A DNA stretch of 64,000 bases from Anaerolineae bacterium (GCA_022071955.1 JAJVIM010000007.1:248001-312000), one strand, 5' to 3'. Positions 52,090 to 62,000 are shown, counted from the first letter of the stretch. The notes: a model not told the origin generated them from the letters alone. Made by a program: numbers and translations.

Positions 52090-54414
52090 ATGCAACAAAT
52101 CGGACAAGCTCGACCTCATAAAAAAGAAGGCTTCGGCCAGGGACTCATCCGCCGTTTAAATGAGTTCAAACTGATTGGGCAGGATCATGTGCTGGCCGTC
52201 GGCCTGCTCATTGTCAGTATTTTTGTGTACCTGTTCATCATCCTGCCGCTGATCCGGGTGATTGGGCAAGGGTTTTTTGTGCCAGACTACGGCAACGCCC
52301 CTGATGCCGGCAATTTTAGCCTGGAATATTTTCTGCGCTACATTGACCCGGTTTACCGCACCCACTCCTGGAATGTGCTGCGCGACACAATGGTAATGGG
52401 CCTGCTGACCGCCGGTTTGGGCACGCTGTTTGGCTTTGTGTTTGCCTATACCGTGGTACGCTGCAACATCCCCTTTCCGCGCCTGTTCCACGTGATCACC
52501 CTGCTGCCCACCATTTCGCCGCCGTTTGCCATTGCCGTGGCCGCCATTCTGCTGTTTGGCCGCAACGGGATGATCACCCGGCAAATTTTGGGTATTGAAT
52601 TTACCCCCGGCGTCAACGATATTTACGGGCTGGACGGGCTGGTGTTTGTGCAGGTGATCACCTTTTTCTCGGTGCCGTATCTCATTATCCGGGCCATGCT
52701 GGAGCGCTTTGAACCGGCCATGGAAGAAGCCGCCCTGAGCATGGGCGCCAGTAAATTCCACATTTTCCGCACCGTCACGCTGCCGCTGCTCATTCCGGGG
52801 CTGGCCGGCTCGTTTTTGCTGCTGTTTGTGGAGGCGCTGGCCGATCTGGGCAACCCGCTGCTCATTTCTGGTAATACAACCGTGCTTTCCGCCGAAATCT
52901 ATCTGGCGGTCAACGGCGAGTTTAACCAGCAAAAAGCTGCCGCCCTGTCGCTGGTGCTGCTCATCCCCACGTTGACCCTGTTTATTTTGCAGAACTACTA
53001 CGTTAAAAAACGCTCGTATATTTCTGTTACCGGCAAACCGACCGGCGGGCAGCTTACCGTGAAAGAACCGCTCATCCGCTGGACATTTATTACCATCAGC
53101 TCGCTGATGCTGATTTTGGTGCTAACGCTGTATATTTCAATTGTGGCCGGCTCGATGACCCGGTTGTGGGGCGTGGATTATTCGCTCGACTTTAAATATT
53201 ATTCTGTCGCCGTCAATCGCGGCCTCGAAGCCATTATCGACACCACTTTTCTGTCGGCGATCGCCACGCCCATCGCCGGGTTGATTGGCATGCTGGTGGC
53301 TTTTTTAACCATTCGCCGCACCTTTTACGGCAAAACAGCGCTGGATTTTGTCTCTAATTTGGGCGGGGCCGTGCCCGGCACAATTTTGGGCATCGGCTAC
53401 ATCATCGCTTTTATCCAGGCCCCGTGGTGGAGCCTGCTGCTGGTTTACGGCGCGCTGGCTTTTTATTTTAGCCTGACTGTGGTTAAAACCACCGGCCAGC
53501 GATTAGCCATCGTTGTATCCGGCACCGTTATTGGCTATTTACTCACCTATTTGCCGGGACAGGCCGGCTCTAACGCCATGCTCAGTTTTGACGAATGGCA
53601 CTACTCGCTGGCGGGATTGCTGCTGCTGGCCGCCGCCGTTGCCTGGTGGGGCACACCCGCCGGACAGCGCAAAACCGGGCCGCTGGTGGTGCTGGGGCTG
53701 GCTATTTTTTTGGTGGTGTATGTGCTGGTGGGGCCGTGGCTCACGCGGATGGTTGTGTGGAGCCGCACCCTGCCGGGTACGCAGTTGCCCAAAATTATCA
53801 GCAGCCTGTCTGACCAGATTGGCGTGTTTTTGCAGCCCACCCCCACGCTGATAGGCTTGACTCTGCTGGCCGTTAGCATTTTTGTGGTGGGCGGCGTTGA
53901 AAAACGAGCCAAACTGCCGCTGGCCATTTTGCTGCTCAGTGTCAGCGCGGCGCTGTCGCTGGTGGACCAGCCGTTGGTGCTCATCGGCACGGCCTACATC
54001 ATAATTTTTGCCTATGCCGTGCGCAGCCTGCCCGCTTCGGTGCGCGCCGGCGTGGCCGCCCTGCAACAGATTGACCCGGCCATCGAGGAAGCATCGGCCA
54101 GTTTGGGCGCTAACGCCCAATACACGTTTCGGCGCATCACCCTGCCGCTGATTTTGCCGGCCTTTATCGCCGGGTTGATTTTTAGCTTTGCCCGCCACAT
54201 GACCAGCCTGTCGGCCATTATTTTTCTGTCTACGGCCAAATGGCGCATTCTCACCGTAGAAATTTTGAGCGCCGTTGAACAGGGCGGGATGAGTTTGGCC
54301 GCCGCCTACTCAATGATTTTGATTGCGATTGTGCTGGCGGCCATCGGCCTGACCTACCTGATTTTGGGCCGCACGCTGGGCAGCCAGGGCGAAAACGTCG
54401 ATTTGAACCTGTAA
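52090..54414 (+). CDS. Fused double ABC permease (FbpB-like) with a membrane insertion in the second half
   Basis: A 774-residue inner-membrane protein fusing two MetI domains. EAA loops are EEAALSMGASKFHIFRTVTLPLLIPG (about 216-242) and EEASASLGANAQYTFRRITLPLILPA (about 667-693). FbpB-type proteins are usually about 500-560 residues. Here the second domain is split: between GTILGIGYIIAF (about 430-441) and IGTAYIIIFAYAVRSLP (about 634-650) lie ~180 extra, mostly hydrophobic residues with about five candidate helices. It imports whatever the LysM binding protein captures, probably ferric iron by family. Confidence 0.87.
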   Translation: MQQIGQARPHKKEGFGQGLIRRLNEFKLIGQDHVLAVGLLIVSIFVYLFIILPLIRVIGQGFFVPDYGNAPDAGNFSLEYFLRYIDPVYRTHSWNVLRDTMVMGLLTAGLGTLFGFVFAYTVVRCNIPFPRLFHVITLLPTISPPFAIAVAAILLFGRNGMITRQILGIEFTPGVNDIYGLDGLVFVQVITFFSVPYLIIRAMLERFEPAMEEAALSMGASKFHIFRTVTLPLLIPGLAGSFLLLFVEALADLGNPLLISGNTTVLSAEIYLAVNGEFNQQKAAALSLVLLIPTLTLFILQNYYVKKRSYISVTGKPTGGQLTVKEPLIRWTFITISSLMLILVLTLYISIVAGSMTRLWGVDYSLDFKYYSVAVNRGLEAIIDTTFLSAIATPIAGLIGMLVAFLTIRRTFYGKTALDFVSNLGGAVPGTILGIGYIIAFIQAPWWSLLLVYGALAFYFSLTVVKTTGQRLAIVVSGTVIGYLLTYLPGQAGSNAMLSFDEWHYSLAGLLLLAAAVAWWGTPAGQRKTGPLVVLGLAIFLVVYVLVGPWLTRMVVWSRTLPGTQLPKIISSLSDQIGVFLQPTPTLIGLTLLAVSIFVVGGVEKRAKLPLAILLLSVSAALSLVDQPLVLIGTAYIIIFAYAVRSLPASVRAGVAALQQIDPAIEEASASLGANAQYTFRRITLPLILPAFIAGLIFSFARHMTSLSAIIFLSTAKWRILTVEILSAVEQGGMSLAAAYSMILIAIVLAAIGLTYLILGRTLGSQGENVDLNL

Positions 54415-54475
54415 AAAATTGCACCACAAGCCGGAAGGCTTAGCCGGACGTCCGTGGAGTTGGGAGTAGTGAAAA

Positions 54476-54566
54476 TGGAGTCCTGTCACAATTTTTAAGA
54501 ACTGGGCAGGAGATTCCTGCCCCTAACTCCTAATTCCTGACTCCTGAATCCTATTTTCAAGGGAGT
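54476..54566 (+). repeat. Leader repeat family 2, copy D
   Basis: Contains GGAGTCCTGTCACAATTTTT, then GGGCAGGA, several CTCCTGA/CTCCTAA blocks, and CTATTTTCAAGGGAG with the ribosome site, seven bases before the GTG start at 54573. Same plan as 56181-56266 and 58931-59021. Confidence 0.7.
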
Positions 54567-54572
54567 TGATTT

Positions 54573-55652
54573 GTGAGCTTTTTACTGCTTGAAAATCTGA
54601 CCAAAGAATTTGTGGGTCGGGGCGGCGAAGGGATTGTCCGCGCCGTAGACCAGGCCAACATTCGCATTGAAAAGGGCGAATTTGTGACGCTGCTGGGGCC
54701 ATCGGGTTGCGGCAAAACCACCACCCTGCGCCTGATTGCCGGCTTTGAGTTTCCCACCGAAGGCCGGATTGTGCTCGATGGCGACGTGATCAACGAGCAA
54801 CCGCCCAACCAGCGGGATATGGCGATGGTGTTTCAAAGTTACGCCATATTCCCCCACCTCAATGTATTTGAAAACATTGCCTACGGGCTAAAAATCCAGC
54901 GGCTGGGCAAAAGCGTGATTCAGGACAAGGTGCGGCGGGTGCTGGAACTGACCGAGCTGTCTGGGTTGGAAAACCGCGCGCCAAACGCGCTGTCGGGCGG
55001 GCAGCAGCAGCGGGTGGCGCTGGCCCGGGCGCTGGTGATGGAACCCAAAGTGCTGCTGATGGACGAGCCGCTCTCTAACCTGGATGCCAAACTGCGCGAA
55101 GTAATGCGCACCGAAATCCGCCGCATTCAGCAGTCGCTGGGCATTACCAGCGTGTACGTTACCCACGACCAACTTGAAGCGATGACCCTGTCTGACCGGA
55201 TTGTGGTGATGAATCAGGGCCGCATCGAGCAGATTGGCAGCCCGTCAGAAATTTACCGCCGGCCGCACACCGCCTTTGTGGCCGATTTTATTGGCCGCAC
55301 CAATTTTGTGGCCGGCAAGGTGCGCGGCGTCGAGCCGGACTCGGTGGCGGTGGAAGTGTTTGGCCAAACGCTGGCCGCGCCCCTGCCCGATGATCCGGTC
55401 AGCGCCGGCCAACCGGTGCGGCTGGTGCTGCGGCCGGAAGCCATCCAGGTACGCGATCAGGGTGGGCAGTATCAGGGCACGGTGCGCTGGTCATCGTATC
55501 ACGGCAACGCCGTTGAGTACGAAGTTGACGTGGCCGGGCAATCGCTGGTGGTTATCAATACCGACCCGCGCCACACCACTATTTATCCCGCCGGGCAGCA
55601 GGTCGCCGTTAATTTTTTAGAGGACTGCCTCTACATTTTGCCCGCGGAGTAA
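54573..55652 (+). CDS. ABC transporter ATP-binding protein (FbpC/PotA-like)
   Basis: A 359-residue ATPase. GTG start preceded by GGGAG within leader repeat D. Walker A GPSGCGKTT (near 41), Q-loop VFQSYAIFPHLNVFENIAYGL, signature LSGGQQQRVALARAL, Walker B VLLMDEPLSNLDAKLRE, His switch YVTHDQLEAMTLSDRIVVMNQG; then TOBE-like C-terminal domain (about 280-355). This CUT1/iron-type organisation with TOBE suits the preceding Fbp-like genes. Lack of the ferric-uptake diagnostic C-terminal metal site cannot be judged by eye. Confidence 0.92.
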   Translation: MSFLLLENLTKEFVGRGGEGIVRAVDQANIRIEKGEFVTLLGPSGCGKTTTLRLIAGFEFPTEGRIVLDGDVINEQPPNQRDMAMVFQSYAIFPHLNVFENIAYGLKIQRLGKSVIQDKVRRVLELTELSGLENRAPNALSGGQQQRVALARALVMEPKVLLMDEPLSNLDAKLREVMRTEIRRIQQSLGITSVYVTHDQLEAMTLSDRIVVMNQGRIEQIGSPSEIYRRPHTAFVADFIGRTNFVAGKVRGVEPDSVAVEVFGQTLAAPLPDDPVSAGQPVRLVLRPEAIQVRDQGGQYQGTVRWSSYHGNAVEYEVDVAGQSLVVINTDPRHTTIYPAGQQVAVNFLEDCLYILPAE

Positions 55653-55676
55653 CCATCTAGCCCTAAAAAAGAGCGC

Positions 55677-55705
55677 TTGCGGATAAAATCAATTCCTTGT
55701 ATAAT
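55677..55705 (+). promoter_or_regulatory. Strong sigma70-type promoter
   Basis: TTGCGG (55677-55682), 17-bp spacer, TATAAT (55700-55705). The -10 box is perfect. It starts 25 bases after the ABC ATPase stop and would start RNA at about 55712. Confidence 0.65.
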
Positions 55706-55743
55706 TGCTGCAATTCACTCAACCTCTTCCCTTTTTACAGATG

Positions 55744-55782
55744 ACTCTCGGTGCCGAGCTTCACTCCACACCGGGAGTTTTT
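55744..55782 (+). terminator. Intrinsic terminator 1
   Basis: ACTCTCGGTG (55744-55753) pairs with CACCGGGAGT (55769-55778; one G-T wobble) followed by TTTT. Confidence 0.75.
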
Positions 55783-55815
55783 GTTAACCTCAACTGGATA
55801 GAATGGGCAGCCGTG

Positions 55816-55866
55816 ACGCTCTCAAGGACAACCTGATAGGCTGTTGTCTCTTGAGGGCGTTTTTTT
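55816..55866 (+). terminator. Intrinsic terminator 2
   Basis: ACGCTCTCAAGGACAAC (55816-55832) pairs with GTTGTCTCTTGAGGGCGT (55843-55860), with one bulged T and one wobble, followed by seven T (55860-55866). Confidence 0.85.
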
Positions 55867-56088
55867 ATACTATGATTCCTGTAATAACAGGATTCAGGAG
55901 TCGGGAGTCAGGAATCAGGGGAAGACTCTTCACTTCCGTTGGTTGTTCAGAGTGAATGAAAATCTTTCAACCCCCACCCGTCGCTGCGCGACTCCCTCCC
56001 CCTGATAGGGGGAGGGGCCGGGGGTGGGGGTTTATTTTCAAAGGAGTCCAACAGTCCCAATTGGGACGACAACGAGAATGAAAATATG

Positions 56089-56116
56089 GTAGGGGCGCTT
56101 CGCGAAGCGCCCCTAC
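56089..56116. repeat. 28-bp perfect palindrome, GTAGGGGC family, copy 1
   Basis: GTAGGGGCGCTT, CGCG, AAGCGCCCCTAC. A sister element lies at 58796-58823, both preceded by GAATGAAAAT, and both upstream of leader repeats E and F. Confidence 0.85.
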
Positions 56117-56180
56117 CGTCGCAACACCTGCACTGCGACCGCATGGAGAGCAGGCGCAAGTGTTCGCAATTCGCTTGTTT

Positions 56181-56266
56181 TGGACTCCGGTCACAATTTT
56201 TTAGAGTCGGGGCAGGAATTCCCTGATCCCTGACTCCTGACCCCTGATTCCTATTTTCAAAGGAGG
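56181..56266 (+). repeat. Leader repeat family 2, copy E
   Basis: GGACTCCGGTCACAATTTTT, GGGGCAGGAATTCCC, CTGACTCCTGACCCCTGA and CTATTTTCAAAGGAGG with the ribosome site, four bases before the ATG at 56271. Confidence 0.75.
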
Positions 56267-56270
56267 CGCT

Positions 56271-57707
56271 ATGCAAATTTACCCAGAGTACGACACCGGC
56301 TCGTTTTACGATGAAATGTTTGAAGCGGCGGGCATGCCCCGGCCCAGCACCCGGCTGCTGGCCGAGCAAATTGCCGCCCTGCCCCCCGGCGAGCTTAAAC
56401 GCCGCCAGGCCGCCGCCGAAAAAGCGCTGTACGATATGGGCATCACCTTTAGCGTGTACGGCCATCAGGCCGGCACCGAAAAAATCTGGCCATTTGACCT
56501 GGTGCCGCGCATCATCAACGCCGCCGAATGGGACCTCATTGACCGCGGCCTCAAACAGCGAATCCGCGCCCTTAACCTGTTCATCGACGATATGTACCAC
56601 GACCAGAAAATTTTAAAGGACAACGTCATCCCGGCGCAGGTGGTGCTGGAATCGCAGGGCTATTTGCCGGCCTGCCAGGGGTTAAACCCGCCGCGCGGTA
56701 TCTGGTGCCACATTACCGGCACCGATCTGGTGCGCGATACCGACGGCCAGATTTACGTACTGGAAGACAATCTGCGCTCGCCGTCCGGGGTGTCTTACGT
56801 ACTGGCCAACCGCCGCCTGATGAAACGTACCCTGCCGGAACTGTTCGCGCTGGCCAAAATCCGCGCCGTCGATGCCTACCCGGCTCACCTGCTGGATATG
56901 CTGCACGCCATCACTCCTAAAAAAGTAAAATCGCCGATGGTGGCCCTGCTGACACCCGGCATTTACAACTCGGCCTATTTTGAACACTCGTTTCTGGCGC
57001 ACGAAATGGGCGTTGAGTTGGTGGAAGGGCGCGATCTGGTCATCAAAGATGGCTATGTCTGCATGAAAACCACCCGCGGCTTGCAGCGCATCGATGTAAT
57101 TTACCGCCGCATCAACGATGACTTCCTCGACCCGCAGGTTTTCCGGCCGGATTCGATGCTGGGCGTGCCCGGCATCATGGAAGCCTTCCGCGCCGGCCGG
57201 GTGGCGCTGGCCAACGCGCCCGGCACCGGCGTGGCCGACGACAAAGGCATCTACCCCTACGTGCCGCAGATGATCAAATATTACCTGGGCGAAGAAACCA
57301 TCATCCCCAATGTGCCCACTTATCTCTGCACCAACCCCGCCGACCGGCAGCACGTGCTGGCCAATCTGGACAAAGTGGTGGTCAAATCGGTTAACGAGGC
57401 CGGCGGCTACGGCATGCTGGTTGGCCCGGCCTCAACCCGCGAACAGCGCGAGCAGTTTGCCGACAAAATCAAAGCCGCGCCGCGCAACTTCATCGCCCAG
57501 CCCACGCTGGGGTTGTCGCGGGTGCCCATCATCACCGATGGCGGGCTGGAAGGCCGCCACGTGGACCTGCGCCCCTACATCCTTTACGGCGAAGACATTT
57601 ACGTGCTGCCCGGCGGGCTAACGCGGGTGGCGCTGGTCAAAGGCTCGCTGGTGGTCAACTCATCGCAGGGCGGCGGCAGCAAAGATACCTGGGTTTTGGA
57701 AGAATAG
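56271..57707 (+). CDS. Circularly permuted ATP-grasp protein (DUF404/DUF407)
   Basis: A 478-residue cytosolic enzyme of the CP_ATPgrasp family. Family marks: [14 protein letters not shown] at the N-terminus, [32 protein letters not shown] (about 78-110), then [30 protein letters not shown] (about 155-184) and [39 protein letters not shown] at the end. ATP-grasp enzymes activate a carboxylate as an acyl phosphate to form amide or peptide bonds. Comparative genomics (Iyer, Aravind and colleagues on amidoligases) places this family with alpha-E and transglutaminase partners, as here; product unknown. Confidence 0.92.
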   Translation: MQIYPEYDTGSFYDEMFEAAGMPRPSTRLLAEQIAALPPGELKRRQAAAEKALYDMGITFSVYGHQAGTEKIWPFDLVPRIINAAEWDLIDRGLKQRIRALNLFIDDMYHDQKILKDNVIPAQVVLESQGYLPACQGLNPPRGIWCHITGTDLVRDTDGQIYVLEDNLRSPSGVSYVLANRRLMKRTLPELFALAKIRAVDAYPAHLLDMLHAITPKKVKSPMVALLTPGIYNSAYFEHSFLAHEMGVELVEGRDLVIKDGYVCMKTTRGLQRIDVIYRRINDDFLDPQVFRPDSMLGVPGIMEAFRAGRVALANAPGTGVADDKGIYPYVPQMIKYYLGEETIIPNVPTYLCTNPADRQHVLANLDKVVVKSVNEAGGYGMLVGPASTREQREQFADKIKAAPRNFIAQPTLGLSRVPIITDGGLEGRHVDLRPYILYGEDIYVLPGGLTRVALVKGSLVVNSSQGGGSKDTWVLEE

Positions 57708-57719
57708 GAGGAGCGCACC

Positions 57720-58694
57720 ATGTTAAGCCGAGTTGCCGAAGCCATTTACTGGATGAGCCGCTACCTGGAACGGGCCGAAAATATGGCCCGCTTTCTGGAA
57801 GTTAACTGGCATATGTCGCTGGATCACCGCCCGGAAAAAGAGTTTTATCAGTGGGAGCCGCTGGTTAGCGTTACCGGCGACCACGCCCTGTTTGCCGAGC
57901 GTTACCAGCCAGCCACCAAACAAAACGTGATCAATTTTCTCAGCCTTGATACCGACTACTCCCACTCAATCATTTCCTGCCTGCGGGCCGCCCGCGAAAA
58001 CGCCCGCACCGTACGCGAGATCATCTCCGGCGAGCTGTGGGAGCAGATCAACATGTTTCACCACATGGTCGAAGAAGTTGCCGGCAATCCGGAAAACCTG
58101 TACATCAACCCCTACGAATTTTGTCACGATGTTAAACTGCGCGGCATGCTGCTCGGCGGCATTGCCAACGACACCCTGGCCCACAGCGAAGGCTGGCACT
58201 TTTTCCGGCTGGGTCGTTTTCTGGAGCGGGCCGACAAAACCTCGCGCATCCTCGATGTGAAATACTTTATCCTGCTGCCCGATGTGAACTACGTTGGCAC
58301 CGCCTACGATGATATTCAGTGGGCCGCCCTGCTGCGCACCACCGACGCACTCAACGCCTACCGCCAGCATTACGGGCGCATCACGCCGCGGCAGGTAGTT
58401 AAATTTTTAATGCTGGGCCGAGATTTTCCCCGCGCCATTTTGCACTGCCTGCTCAACGGGCAGCAATCGCTGCACAGTATCAGCGGTTCCAGCGTGGGCA
58501 CCTTCCACAACAAAGCCGAGCGCGCGCTGGGTCATCTGGTAGCCCAGCTCTCGTACACCGGCACCGACGACATTTTTGACAAAGGGCTGCACGAATTTAC
58601 CGACCAGTTGCAGACCGAAATGAACGAGGTTGACAACGCCATCGCCGAAACCTTTTTTGGCATCACCTTTCAGGCGCAGGCGCAACAACAGTAG
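57720..58694 (+). CDS. Alpha-E domain protein (DUF403)
   Basis: A 324-residue all-helical protein. Starts MLSRVAEAIYWMSRYLERAENMARFLEVN, the alpha-E family signature; later GWHFFRLGRFLERADKTSRILDVKYF (about 158-184) and CLLNGQQSLHSISG. GGAGGAG precedes the ATG, 12 bases after the ATP-grasp stop, so the two are co-translated. The alpha-E domain is always found with CP_ATPgrasp, either as a neighbour or fused; its reaction is undefined. Confidence 0.93.
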   Translation: MLSRVAEAIYWMSRYLERAENMARFLEVNWHMSLDHRPEKEFYQWEPLVSVTGDHALFAERYQPATKQNVINFLSLDTDYSHSIISCLRAARENARTVREIISGELWEQINMFHHMVEEVAGNPENLYINPYEFCHDVKLRGMLLGGIANDTLAHSEGWHFFRLGRFLERADKTSRILDVKYFILLPDVNYVGTAYDDIQWAALLRTTDALNAYRQHYGRITPRQVVKFLMLGRDFPRAILHCLLNGQQSLHSISGSSVGTFHNKAERALGHLVAQLSYTGTDDIFDKGLHEFTDQLQTEMNEVDNAIAETFFGITFQAQAQQQ

Positions 58695-58795
58695 GTCACG
58701 TGAATTGCCCGGCACTTTGAAAGTGCCGGGCAACTGAGCGATTTTCACCGGCGTGTGACAGTTCCTGCAACACAGCGTCGGCGAATGAAAATTGA

Positions 58796-58823
58796 GTAGG
58801 GGCGGTTCGCGAACCGCCCCTAC
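58796..58823. repeat. 28-bp perfect palindrome, GTAGGGGC family, copy 2
   Basis: GTAGGGGCGGTT, CGCG, AACCGCCCCTAC. Sister of 56089-56116 with compensating changes that keep the stem perfect. Confidence 0.85.
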
Positions 58824-58930
58824 ATTCGCAGATTCGTAGATTCGTGGATCCGTTTATTTTTGAGAGAGTCGAACAGTCCCAATCGAGACGACTCCAATAA
58901 TGAACTTTTTGGAGTCCAAAACTGTAGTTT

Positions 58931-59021
58931 TGGACTCCTGCCGCAAATTTTTTAACAGCCGGAGCAGGAACCCTCCCCAACTCCCAAATCCTGACTCCTG
59001 ATCCTTGCATTTTACGGAGGC
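58931..59021 (+). repeat. Leader repeat family 2, copy F
   Basis: TGGACTCCTGCCGCAAATTT, GGAGCAGGAACCC, AATCCTGACTCCTGATCC, then GCATTTTACGGAGG with the ribosome site, just before the ATG at 59025. More diverged than copies D and E. Confidence 0.65.
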
Positions 59022-59024
59022 CGG

Positions 59025-62000
59025 ATGTCCATTATTGTCGCGATTAATCACAAAACGCATTACCAATACGACCGGCTGGTGTCGCTGTCGCCGCACGTGT
59101 TCCGGCTGCGGCCCGCGCCTCACTGCCGCACGCCCATCCAGGCCTACTCGCTGCGGTTGCGGCCGGAACCGCATTTTATCAACTGGCAGCAAGACCCGTT
59201 TGGCAACTATCAGGCTCGCGTGGTTTTCCCGGAGCGCGCCAACGAGTTGTATATGGAAGTGGACGTGGTGGCCGATATGACGGTCATCAATCCCTTTGAA
59301 TTTTTTGTTGATGACTCCGCCGCCGAAATTCCGTTTGAATACAGCCCGCAAGAGTCCCGCGAACTTGGCCCCTACCTGGCTGTGGCCGAAAGCGGCCCGC
59401 TGCTGCAAAAGTGGCTCAGCGGCGTTGACCGCGCCAAACGGCCCACCGTCGATTTTTTGGTTGACCTCAACCGCAAACTGTGGCAGGACATTGGCTACAC
59501 CGTCCGCATGGAGCCAGGCGTGCAAAGCTGCGAAGACACGCTGCAACGGGCCATCGGCTCCTGCCGCGATTCCGGCTGGCTGCTGGTGCAAATAATGCGC
59601 CATTTGGGGCTGGCCGCCCGCTTTGTTTCCGGCTATCTGGTGCAGCTCACCGCCGATGTCAAGTCGCTCGATGGGCCGTCCGGCCCGGAAGCCGATTTTA
59701 CCGACCTGCACGCCTGGGCCGAGGTGTACGTACCCGGTGCGGGCTGGCTGGGGCTGGACCCCACCTCCGGCCTGTTTGCCGGCGAGGGCCACATTCCGCT
59801 GGCCTGCACCCCGGACCCGGTCAGCGCCGCGCCCGTCACCGGCTTCACCGACAAATGCGAGGTGCTGAAATTTGAGTTCAGCAACACCGTGCAGCGCCTG
59901 CACGAAGACCCGCGCGTCACCAAACCCTACAACGATGAGCAATGGTCGGCCATCAATCTTTTGGGAGAGCAGGTTGACGCCGAGCTGCAAGCCGCCGATG
60001 TTCGGCTGACAATGGGCGGCGAACCAACGTTTGTGTCAATTGACGATATGGACGCCGCCGAGTGGAACAGCGCCGCCGACGGCCCGCACAAGCGCCAACT
60101 GGCCGGCAGCCTGATTCGGCGGCTGCACCAAACCTTTGCCGCGGGTGGAGTGCGCCATTACGGGCAGGGCAAGTGGTATCCCGGCGAGCAACTGCCGCGC
60201 TGGCGGCTGGCCTGTTACTGGCGCACCGATGGCGTGCCGCTGTGGCGCAACCCGGCGCTGCTGGCCGAAGAAGAAAAGGATTACGGTTTTGGGCTGGACG
60301 AAGCGCACCGCTTTTTCAAAACGCTGGCCGGCTTCCTGCGGGTTGACGCCAAAAATATCAAAGCCGGCTACGAGGACGCCTACTATTATTTGTGGGAAGA
60401 GGACAACCTGCCGGCCAACATCGATCCGCTGCGGGCCGATTTGAGCGACCCGCTGGAGCGCCGCCGCCTGGCCGATCTACTGGCGCGCGGGCTGAACACG
60501 CCCACCGGCTACGTGCTGCCCCTGCGCTGGAACTACCCCGCGCAAAATTGGGAAAGCAGCGCCTGGCTCTTTCGGCGCGGCGAAATGCTGCTCATCCCCG
60601 GCGATTCGCCTATGGGGCTGCGCCTGCCGCTCAAATCGCTGCCGTGGCAGGTGGAAGAAGAGATTGAACCGGTGATTGAGCGCGACCCGTTTGCCGAGCG
60701 AACTGACCTGCCCGATTATTATGACGTGGTGCAGGGCCGGCTGCAAGCCGAAGCCGCGCCGCCGCCCGCCGCCCGGCCCCGCCAAAAAATCAGCCGCGAT
60801 ATCGTCCGCACCGCGCTGTGCATCGAGCCGCGCCACGGGCGGTTGTATCTCTTTTTGCCGCCGCTCGGCTTTCTGGAACATTATCTCGATTTGCTGGCCG
60901 CCATCGAACTGACCGCCGCTGAGCTGAAGCTGCCGGTGGTGCTGGAAGGCTACGAGCCGCCCGCCGACTGGCGGCTGCGCAAAATACTGGTTACGCCCGA
61001 TCCCGGCGTCATCGAGGTGAATATTCACCCGGCGCACAACTGGCCGGAGCTGGTGGACAATACTGAAACGCTATACGAAGAGGCCCGGCAGGCCCGCCTG
61101 GGCACAGAAAAATTCATGCTCGATGGCCGGCACACCGGCACCGGCGGCGGCAACCACGTGACCCTCGGCGGCCCCACCCCCGCCGACAGCCCCTTTTTGC
61201 GCCGGCCCGACCTGCTGGCCAGTTTGGTAACCTACTGGCAACACCACCCCGGCCTGTCATACCTGTTTTCCGGGATGTTCATTGGCCCCACCAGCCAGGC
61301 GCCCCGCGTGGACGAAGGCCGCGAAGAGCAGCTTTACGAGCTGGAAATCGCCTTCCAGCAAATTCCGCAGCCCGGCGATCCGGTGCAGCCGTGGCTGGTT
61401 GATCGGGTGATGCGTAATTTGCTGGTCGATATTACCGGCAACACTCACCGCGCCGAATTCTGCATCGACAAACTTTACTCGCCGGATTCCGGCAGCGGGC
61501 GGCTGGGATTGGTGGAGTTTCGGGCCTTTGATATGCCGCCCCATGCCCGCATGAGCGCCAGCCAAATGCTGCTGCTGCGGGCGCTGGTAGCCCGCTTTTG
61601 GCAGGAACCGTACCGCCACAAACTGGTACGCTGGGGCACAGAACTGCACGACCGCTTTTTGCTGCCGCACTATGTGGCCGCCGACCTGCAGGAAGTGGTC
61701 GATGACTTACAGCAGGCCGGCTATCCGTTCCAAATGGAATGGCTGGCTCCGTTTTTCGAGTTCCGTTTTCCGCGCTACGGCACAGCCCACGTGCGTAATA
61801 TCGAGCTTGAACTGCGCATGGCCATCGAACCGTGGCACGTGCTGGGCGAGGAAGTGGCCAGTTTTGGCACGGCCCGCTACGTGGATTCTTCGGTGGAGCG
61901 GGTGCAGCTTAAAGTGTGCGGCCTCACCGCCGACCGCTACATGCTCACCTGCAACGGCCGGCGCGTGCCGCTGCGCAGTACCGGCGTTCACGGCCAATAT

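Larger units (their letters stand above)
55712..55866 (+). ncRNA. Candidate small RNA of about 70-155 nt between promoter and tandem terminators
   Basis: From the predicted start, about 32 nt of pyrimidine-rich leader lead to the first terminator (55744-55782), a 30-nt purine-containing linker, and the second terminator (55816-55866). No open frame exists inside. The layout fits a small RNA with a long and a short form, or an attenuated leader. It matches no riboswitch class I could recognise by eye. Confidence 0.4.
55653..56270. other. 618-bp intergenic region packed with structured elements
   Basis: It holds a consensus-like promoter, two strong hairpin terminators, a G/C-rich hairpin (CCTCCCCC/GGGGGAGG near 55994-56013), the 28-bp palindrome at 56089-56116, and leader repeat E. 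No protein-coding frame with ribosome site is seen before 56271. Confidence 0.6.
58695..59024. other. 330-bp repeat-filled gap
   Basis: The gap between the alpha-E and transglutaminase genes is occupied by the 28-bp palindrome (58796-58823), a hairpin GGAGTCCAAAAC/GTTTTGGACTCC (58911-58938), a block AACAGTCCCAATCGAGACGA related to one at 56050, and leader repeat F. No gene is seen. Confidence 0.65.

Noticed and set aside
58854..59990. A 378-codon leftward frame across the start of the transglutaminase gene
   Set aside because: It overlaps the well-supported transglutaminase start and leader repeats and carries no family motif.
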